Below, piece by piece: positions 56,631-64,000 of a stretch of 64,000 bases of DNA. Numbering within the stretch: the first letter of the stretch is position 1; each line of letters opens with the position of its first letter. Under the pieces are notes generated by a model. It did no database searches. It was not told where the DNA came from and saw only the letters and a list, made by a program, of their open reading frames with translations. The translations under genes were made by a program, and so were the position numbers. Location of the stretch: NCBI GenBank assembly GCA_902702965.1, contig CACRXP010000115.1:135773-199772 (forward strand), given 5' to 3'. This DNA comes from Spirometra erinaceieuropaei. Lineage: Eukaryota; Platyhelminthes; Cestoda; Diphyllobothriidea; Diphyllobothriidae.

Positions 56631-56866
56631 GGATCTTATTTCGTAGCCTTACCTGCGGTAGACAAGCCCCATCCACCTGTCATACGGGACCAGTGGTAAT
56701 AGGGGGTTTAACCCTAACCCCTAATAGGTACGGCGGTAAGATCCTATTTCGTAGCCGAACCTGTTAAAGTTAGAGGGTTAGTGTTAAACCCCTTATTATC
56801 ATCGGTCCCATATGACAGGCGGCTGGGGCTTGCCTACTGCAGGCACAGCTACGAAATAAGATCTTG
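56631..56866. repeat. foldback repeat with telomere-like core (compound)
   Basis: The left end GGATCTTATTTCGTAGCC and right end GCTACGAAATAAGATCTTG are inverted repeats. An additional internal copy of the end lies at 56732-56752 (AAGATCCTATTTCGTAGCCG), giving one complete 135-bp foldback (56732-56866) abutting a half copy. The middle contains CCCTAACCCC and TTAGTGTTAAACCCC. Confidence 0.75.
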
Positions 56867-57417
56867 CCGCGGTTTGGTTGGTTTATTCTATGCACAGGTC
56901 AGGTTGCCGTAAGTTGGCTGTTCGCTCGTGACAGAGCTAAGCGTCCGTTTCCGGAGAGCGTCAGTGGCGGTATGTGTTGTTTACGCAGGACTTCATGTCT
57001 CTGTCAGCGGGAGGGGATTGACTGGCTGAGTGATTGGGGGAGGAATAGGGGGGCACATACATGGGCTCACGGGTATCAAGCCAGACCGTCCGACGCGCGT
57101 GAGGTGATGGAAGTTTGTGAGGACAGTCGGGAGTCACTGCAGCTGTACTGGCGGTAGGTGCCCCAGTTCTAGCCGGCGGGGGTGGCCGTGTGTCAACGAT
57201 TGTCGCGGCCATCGACAGACAAAACAGAGCCGGAGAGGGGGGGCAGTGGAGCGGCTGCTACAGATGTACACCGTGCGCTCCACAACAGGGTGGAAGCAGG
57301 CACTGTGACTTACGCAGCTTCTACCGCACTCTCTCCTCACCGCCCCCCCGCCCTGGCCCGGTGTCGAGGCAGAGTAAGGAAGACTGAATGCAGGGAGGGC
57401 TTCAGAAATAGCTAAGG
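56867..57417. other. GC-rich stretch, no recognised gene
   Basis: Overlapping frames on both strands (56864-57157, 56961-57212, 57134-57424, 57182-57415) are typical of GC-rich non-coding DNA; none carries a domain. Confidence 0.35.
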
Positions 57418-57852
57418 TTGTCACTTTTTAATTTCCGGAGAAATTTTGTGCGAAGTAGGAGTAGATCAGTATATTCAAGGTCTATAGGCACAGACCGAGA
57501 ATTTTATACATGAATATTTGGGCCAAAGTCCATCAGCCACAGCGGGTAACCGCGTAATATTCATTAACTGCCTACAGGCAGCTAGTAGTATAATCTAGGG
57601 TAAGGTGACACCATACTAACAGCACAGGTACTAGCCAAAAGCCCATACACGCGTGTTTCGCCGATGTTTTGCCGCTGCATGGCGCAGCTGCAAGGGGTTC
57701 GGCTCGTCAGTGGGTCCCCCAGCATTCCCCGTGTGTTTTCTGGTAGATACTCCAATTTAGAAATTGTCACTTTTTAATTTCCGGAGAAATTTTGTGCGAA
57801 GTAGGAGTAGATCAGTATATTCAAGGTCTATAGGCACAGACCGAGAATTTTA
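57418..57852 (+). repeat. dispersed repeat bounded by identical 89-bp direct repeats
   Basis: 57418-57506 and 57764-57852 are identical as read. Between them lies one unit of the repeat also at 18065-18310 (AACCGCGTAATATTCAT to GGGTCCCCCAGCATTCCCCG). Confidence 0.8.
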
Positions 57853-58024
57853 AAAAATTTAAAAGGCAATTATGTGTGCCTTATTTTATAGCAAAAACAA
57901 AAAAGGCTGCCAACTAACGTATAAGTCGTGCTCAGTTCGGAGTGAATCCTTCGGAACTGACCTTTTCGGGCACGGTCCGAAATTCGATCTGAATATTTGA
58001 GCTGAAATCCACCAATTACTGCGA

Positions 58025-58590
58025 AATAACCGCGTAATATTCACAAACCGCCATCAGGCAGCCAGTAGTATACAATTGTGCAATAATTTTCCGTATTGAC
58101 AATACAGGTACTAACTAAAAGCTCAGACGCGCGTGTTTCGCCAATCTTGTGCCGCTGCCGGAGGCAGCTGCGAGAGGTTCGGTTCATAAGTGGGTCCCCC
58201 AGCCTTCCCCGTGTGTTTTCTGGTATATGAACCCCAGTTTCATCTTGCCTCGTATAATTTCAGAGAAAACTAATGCGCAAACTTGGAGTAAATCACTCGG
58301 AACGGACCTTTTGTGTCGCGGTCTGAAATTTCCTTGGAAATTGAACAAGTCAAAGTGAAACCGGAGCTCATATGCGAGAAAACACACGGGGAAGATTGGG
58401 AGGCCAACTGATGAGCCGAACCCCTCGCGGCTGCGTCAGGCAACGGCACAGGGTCGGCGAAACACGCGTGTCTGGGCTTTCGGCTAGTACCTGCATTGTC
58501 AATACGGCAAATAGTTGTACGATTATATACTACTGACTGCCTGATGACGTCTTGTGAAGATTACGCAGTTATTCCGTAGTAGCCAATGGA
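58025..58590. repeat. foldback form of the same dispersed repeat
   Basis: 58025-58250 and 58345-58590 are inverted repeats: AACCGCGTAATATTCACAAA against the complement of 58540-58580, GCGCGTGTTTCGCC against GGCGAAACACGCGT, and GTGTGTTTTCTGGTATATG against CATATGCGAGAAAACACAC. The centre is about 95 bp. Confidence 0.8.
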
Positions 58591-59130
58591 ACTCAGCTTA
58601 AATATTCATATCCCATTTTGAACCATGTTTAAAAAGGTGGGTTCCAAAAGATTTACCCGGTACGATAAATAGTTACACAATACTAGACGTCCTGCTCAAT
58701 GGCTCCTTCAAAGTTGTCTCTTCGAGACACGCGTAGAAGATCATAGCCGTCTTCTTGAAGGCGTGGTGCATCTTGTGAGAATCAGTTTGTTAGTGGCAGA
58801 CGTAGATGGGCCGTTTATTCCTGTCAGCCACTGTTCCGGTGCTCGCCTACGGCAACCCTCGCACTGCTTTGTCGTCGGAGGGAGGTAGGTGAGAATGGAG
58901 ATAGTGCGATAGATGCGGAGAAAGTCTGCTCACTATAAAGTCTATTCACGTGCAGGTCAACTTTCTGCTCATAATTCGCAGGATATATAGAGGTGACCTT
59001 CTTTCACGAGGGTCGAACTCCCGGGCTGGTCATTTGGATTTCGGCCATACTGCCCCAAGCTTCCTGAACACGTATATCTCCTCGTTTTCAGTTAAAAAGC
59101 TGTGTTTCTCCGTGGGATATTGCTGTAACG
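58591..59130. other. no recognised gene
   Basis: Contains the short repeat block shared with 5190-5250 and 39340-39400 (GATAGATGCGGAGAAAGTCTG). Confidence 0.4.
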
Positions 59131-60127
59131 TACAGTGCGTGAACGATCTCATGAAATGTTGGCCAAAATTCTGGAACGCGTTTCCGATTAGGAAGGATTA
59201 CTTGAGTGGGGTTGTTATACTGATTATCACGCAGCAAAAACCCATAACCTTTCGGACTCGCCAGAATGTCGGCTTTTGAATGCACTTCTTTTTGACCTCC
59301 TGCAGAAACCACAGTAGGTAAAAGTGACTACTTAAGTAGCATGCACTTTCCCTGTTGATTTTTGATGGTCTTATAAATTGAAATATATTTTACAGAAAAC
59401 ATGCACAAAACTATGCTTGCTTTTGCTCATTTGGTAGGAAATCACATTGTCTTCATATTTTATGCCCAAGAGAAGTGTATATTTAGGTTTTAAAAAGTTT
59501 CCTAATTCCCGAATAATTTTGAGCCTAATCTGCCATTGCATCAGCGTTTAGCAATTCCGGTCTACAAGGTGCATGCTTTCCGCGTAAGGACAATCATATA
59601 TTCCTCTATGCCTTTAAGAAGATAACACATAGAGTTCAGGAAATGTTGCAATGGATCCGGACTGTGCTGTACAGTTCATGAGGAGCATTAGTAAACGGAA
59701 ATGTGCGGTCTTGCATGCATCGGCATCGCATGGTCTTAAACATTTCATAATTAGAAACTTTTTCAAAACCTAAATACACACTTTTCTCGGACATATAGTA
59801 TGAAGACAATGTGATTTCCTACCAAATAAGCAGAATAAGGCATATTTTTGTGCATGGTTTCCGTAAATGATATTTGAATTTATAAGGTCACCGAAAATTA
59901 ATAGGAAAAATGCATGGCACTTAAGCAGTCATTTTTTACCGAGCATGGTTTCTGCAGGAGGACAAAAAGAAGCACATTCAAAAGCTGACACTGTGGCGAG
60001 TCCGAAATGTTATAGGGTTATGCTGAATGATAATCAGTATAACAACCCCACTTAAGTAATCCTTCCTAATCGGCAACGCACTACAGAATCTCGGCCAACA
60101 TTTCATGAGATCGGTCACGCACTTGTA
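59131..60127 (+). mobile_element. MITE subfamily B, full length (997 bp)
   Basis: Left TA-CAGTGCGTGAACGATCTC, right GAGATCGGTCACGCACTTG-TA. Forward core (CCCGAATAATTTTGAGCC). Confidence 0.92.
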
Positions 60128-61065
60128 TTTGTGTTTCCGTCAGAACTAAAGCGGTTTAATGTCCTTCTGCACACTTGGCCAGTACAATCTCACCGGGGAT
60201 TCGGTGATTTTAAATGTCTTGCGGTGGATTATCCTAAATAATCTTAATTCCTGAGAGGAGAAACAGCCTTGCACTCTTCCGAAAGGGGATCCGAAGTTCA
60301 CCTGTAGCCCCAGAGTCTGATTAGTGCCTTGGTAGTCCGGAGCAAGCGTGGGAACCAAACCGCTCAAGTTTTGTAGAAAAGTTGCCAGGAATTCGAAACA
60401 TTGATTTGCAGTGACTTTATTTTTCCACCGCGACTTTTCCTCAATCTTGCGCGTAACCTAAAACCGGATTCATAATTCAAGTACCTCACTTCGTTACATC
60501 CAAGTGAAAAGTCAGACACCCTCTAGCCGTTAAAAACTCAAGGAAACGCAGTAATCATGCAAGTGATTTACTCTCGTTTGACACAAAGCAACCTATAGAA
60601 TATACATTCATGTCTTGAGGAGACGCAAGCTCTTGCACATAAAAGTTCGGATGGCAAAAACATCCATAATCATTTGAACGTAGCAAGCACATCAGCTTCT
60701 CTGAAGACGCAGTTGTGCACGAACGTTGTAATTAAGCCATAACGCGTAGCAGTCTTAGTGATTTACGCTCTCCATAGCAGAAATAACTGTAAGGGTGGTC
60801 GAGTAACCTTCCCGAATCACTTAAAACAATTTTTTTACAGCTGCATGGTTTAACGAAATTAAAAAAATGCGTAAATGCTCTACAGGAGACAGTCGGCTTT
60901 CGCGTAATGTAAACCGGCTGACGCCAACACTGTCCGGATGCTTGTCCCCGATTGACACGGATGCCGGGTGTTTATAAACAAGCTCCTGAGACAATGCGAA
61001 CGAAACATTCAGTCTTTGTGAGAAAGTACATATGGTTGACAATACCGTTTTTGCTAAATTCGTCG
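60128..61065. other. no recognised gene
   Basis: Minus frames at 60146-60367 and 60821-61114 carry no recognisable domain. Confidence 0.35.
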
Positions 61066-61146
61066 TACTTGTGAACCATTGATTGGCGAGGTTTGGTTCT
61101 GTAGCCCCACCCACATGGTTGGCTTAAAAAACAATATTAGTTAACA

Positions 61147-62020
61147 TACAGTAGATGTGCTAACTCATGAAATGTCAACCAAAATTTCGAAATGCGTTCT
61201 CGTTTCGAAAAGATAAATTAAGTAGTGTTGTAAAACTAATCATGATGCAGCATAAATCTATAATGATCCAGTTACCTCAGGCTGTCGGCTTTCAAAAGAA
61301 CTTATTTTCAATGCATGCAAGATCTATACACTGCACAAAAATGACTACTTAAGTAGTAGGCAATTTTCTCATTGATTTTCGACGCCCTTGAAAATTCAAT
61401 TATATTTCATGGTAAACATGCATAAAAGTATTCATTCTTTTGCTTATTCGGTAGAAAATAACGTCTTCTTCCAATTTCATTCCCAAAAGAAGAGCACAAT
61501 TCGGTTTTAAAAAAAGTTTCTAATTGTGAGATTTTTTAATACCGTTAAATGGCCGTTCATGAATCTTCATGTCTCTGCCTTTACTAATGTGGCTTGTAAA
61601 GTTAACGATATGGATCAAATCCACTGCTAAATTTTATCAACCCTATATGGTCCCCTTTTAGTTCTGTAGATAAATGTGTGGTTTTCCGTACACGGAAAAT
61701 ATACAGCTTGTAGTTTTGAAACCCTGAATGCAAGTGTAACAGCAGGTCGGGTTCAAAATTATTCGGGAATTAGAAAAGTTTTTTTTTAAAACAGAATTAT
61801 ATTCTTCTTTTGAGTATGAAATTGGAAGAAGACGTGATTTTCTACCGAATAAGTAAAAGAATGAATATTTTTATGCATGTTTACCATGAAATATAATTGA
61901 ATTTTCAAGGGCATCGAAAATCAATGAGAAAATTGCATGCTACATAAGTAGTCATTTTTTGCAGAGTATAGATCTTGCATGCAGTCGAAAATAAGTTCTT
62001 CCGAAAGCCGACACCCTGAG
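61147..62020 (-). mobile_element. MITE subfamily A, right terminus missing
   Basis: Left TA-CAGTAGATGTGCTAACTCA; reverse core (TTCAAAATTATTCGGGAATT). It stops at 62020 (GACACCCTGAGGT), about 100 bp short of the terminus, at a point where the left flank sequence is repeated. Confidence 0.88.
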
Positions 62021-62665
62021 GTGTACTTGTGAACCCTTGGTTGGCGAGGTTTGGTTCTGCAGACCCACCCACATGGTTGGCTTACAAAAACAATATTAGT
62101 TAACATACGTAGCTCAACTACTCGCTGGATTAGAAAGGGAAAGAGGGCACAAGCATAGCTCGAAGCACGCGCATGGAGGCGAGTGAAGGTGGCGTGTACA
62201 CACTCCCCTCCCCCCGACACAGCCAATCGCTGGATTAAGATGATATGGGGACGCAATCACAACCGGAAGGCCACGGAGGGGACCGTGTTGTAATTCTCAG
62301 TGCATGGTCACTGTATTGAGACCGGCGGAGTTCTGCAACGTCCTAACAACTCCGTTAGCATGTCTACTTAACCGTCGCCGGATTGAGGTTCTAAAGATGT
62401 CGCGAGCAGAGCTCGAAGAGCACGCAGGGAAACGCGTATGAACCGATACCTGAAGTAACCGAGGCTGGCGTATAAGCACTCGCCCCCCGTGGCACAGGCA
62501 CTCGATGGATTAAAATGGTTAGGAAGGTGCAATCATGTGACATTTGTTAAATCGGCATATTCGCGTCCACAATAATTTTTTAGAAAGTTTACCATATGGT
62601 TTCACTAAAGTGGAGCTGCAGGACCAAACCTCGCCCATTAATTTGCAAAACTAAGTTTATTTGTT
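62021..62665 (+). repeat. tRNA-like short repeat array with duplicated flank
   Basis: 62021-62108 repeats 61066-61150 (GGCGAGGTTTGGTTCTG, CCCACATGGTTGGCTTA, AATATTAGTTAACATAC). Then TAGCTCAACTACTCGCTGG and CTCGAAGCACGCGC units follow, homologous to 19400-19640 and 20060-20515. Confidence 0.6.
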
Positions 62666-62696
62666 CATAACTTGTAGGCCCAAAGTTCTGTTGATT

Positions 62697-63640
62697 TAAC
62701 TTCACTGACAGATGAGACGCATAAAAGCAGTGGAATTTTGCGTTGCAAAAACTACTCGCCTGCTAAGCCACGTTTACGTGAGGAATGTTGCCGTTTGAGC
62801 AGCCGTCTCTGGAAAGGACTACATGTCATTTTCGGACTGCTCGCAATAGATATTCCTGAGAAACTATACACCAAGTCAATAGAAGCGGATAGTCGAGTCC
62901 CAGGAAGCAGTTCAGACGAAAAAGAAGATGCTGCCGCTGGAACAAGAAGTCTGTTGGCCTGACGTTTCAGATTCCCTCACGAACCCATTATCAGGGAAGG
63001 TCACGGATAAAAGGAGTGGAGGCACAAAGATTGCAGTATTTATGATACGTAGCTGACGTGGGACCGCATGTACACTATAATTAGCAGCTCTCGCGATCAC
63101 CGCTGGGGATCGCAATTTATGCGATGATCGTTCGTCAGTCCGCGTCCGAGTCGTTAATTCGCACAATTTCATCATCAGTGTTGGATATTGGCGCGGTGAT
63201 TATTCGGCCATTTGGCCCGTTGTCACTGGGATTGTTGCTCACCTTTGCTTAGGTAATGTCCCAGCACCGAATATGGTACAGGGAGGTCATTACGGTGGTT
63301 GATAAATTGCGGACCTGAGAACTATGATTCGAGCAGCTCGCAGCTCATGAGGTTGCCAGCTCCTGCGATGATTTCGGCCTCTTGAAACTTTAAAATATGA
63401 TCGGGTCCCGTGGAATATGCCCCCGCCTTGGAGCTTGCGTGATCCATCCTCACCGCTACTGCGTGCTCATCCATTCGCGTCCGGAGTAATCTCCCAGTTT
63501 CTCCGAAGTAGTTGCTCTGTCCGAATTGCAAGGGAGCCGGTAAACGACTTTAAACGTTTCCTGTCGTGGCCTCACGACTTGGCGCCTGATGGTTGCTTCC
63601 GGTCTGTCTGGAGCCCCAAATCCAAGTGGTGAGGAGCCGG
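62697..63640 (-). pseudogene. Penelope-like element 3' end with GIY-YIG endonuclease remnant
   Basis: Minus strand from about 63640: RKRLKSFTGSL, then MQFGQSNYFGETGRLLRTRM (63531 onward) with the YFGETGR strand and RTRMDEH Arg, HILKFQEAEIIAGAGNLMSC, ELLESWFSGPQFINHRNDLP, a stop near 63240, then the 3' repeat with a damaged hammerhead-like block (complement of about 62958-62998, core CTGATAA). 62697-62998 matches 19735-20040. Same lineage as 12887-13727. Confidence 0.85.
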
Positions 63641-64000
63641 CTGGAGCCCTCCAAGATTTCTCCCACCGGGAGAATCACAATTATAAGGGTAGTTCAGCGA
63701 GTATCAGCAACCGAAGAGCTAATCAAATTACATGACAAAACGTTCCTCGCATGCCAAAACTCTTCTTGAACTCTTTGAAAAAAGCGAATTCGACCATCGC
63801 AAGCGACGCTCCTGGAGTTTACCCTCACGACCTACTGAAACGTATGTAATCCACTAATTCTGATGCAGTAAGCTGACTGTCGAGGCGGAAATTCCTAAAC
63901 AATCAACGCAGAATCCACCAGATGACTACCAGTTGCACTTAGTTCAAAGGCATTTTCGGCAGATATGAGTAATTTGAAGGAAACAATTGTAAAAACCTCA
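63641..64000. other. no recognised feature to window end
   Basis: Short frames only; nothing recognised. Confidence 0.3.

Noticed and set aside
56864..57424. Cluster of GC-rich frames on both strands
   Set aside because: Frames in most phases at once reflect low stop density in GC-rich DNA; partly PLE terminal-repeat debris.

Overview
This is gene-poor, repeat-saturated metazoan nuclear DNA. No convincing host gene was found. Almost everything recognisable is a decayed transposable element. The mix (many Penelope-like elements with GIY-YIG endonucleases, a CR1/Jockey-type non-LTR element, Tc1/mariner elements with about 1 kb MITE relatives, degenerate TTAGGG-like tracts, draft-style N gaps at 13924-14036 and 44268-44339) fits a large flatworm genome such as a pseudophyllidean tapeworm. 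That placement is inference; no single-copy gene confirms it.

Layout. 0.9-1.4 kb: antisense Penelope (PLE) end. 3.1-5.1 kb: two MITEs in opposite orientation. 6.8-7.6 kb: decayed MITE. 8.4-9.5 kb: PLE flanked by 249-bp inverted copies of its own terminal region. 9.9-10.9 kb: MITE. 11.8-13.7 kb: two PLE ends head to head. 14.1-16.3 kb: another PLE lineage and repeats with compact hammerhead-ribozyme folds. 17.3-20.5 kb: dispersed repeats, a telomere-like tract and tRNA-like repeat arrays. 21.2-24.1 kb: a nearly whole CR1-like retrotransposon (endonuclease plus reverse transcriptase, broken). 24.1-26.2 kb: antisense PLE reverse transcriptase and a sense PLE end. 26.6-29.5 kb: MITEs and a PLE. 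29.6-36 kb: MITEs, a direct repeat pair, PLE reverse transcriptase, an inverted CR1 3' end. 37-39 kb: PLE end and LTR-like repeats. 40.3-49.7 kb: MITEs and two Tc1/mariner elements, one nested in a MITE. 49.7-51.8 kb: nothing recognised. 51.8-52.8 kb: a textbook 1,000-bp MITE. 54-58.6 kb: telomere-like tract, small foldbacks and dispersed repeats. 59.1-63.6 kb: two MITEs, tRNA-like repeats, antisense PLE.

How the parts connect. (1) The two Tc1/mariner elements share a terminal core (CTAACTCATGAAATGTC or close to it) and TA target sites with the MITEs, so they are the likely source of the transposase that moved them. (2) The PLE terminal repeats carry a repeated hammerhead-like motif (CTGAYGA, stem-loop, GAAA, four-base palindrome, C). 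One PLE lineage and a dispersed repeat carry a second, very compact hammerhead with all three helices drawable. All coding regions here are broken; nothing looks currently active.
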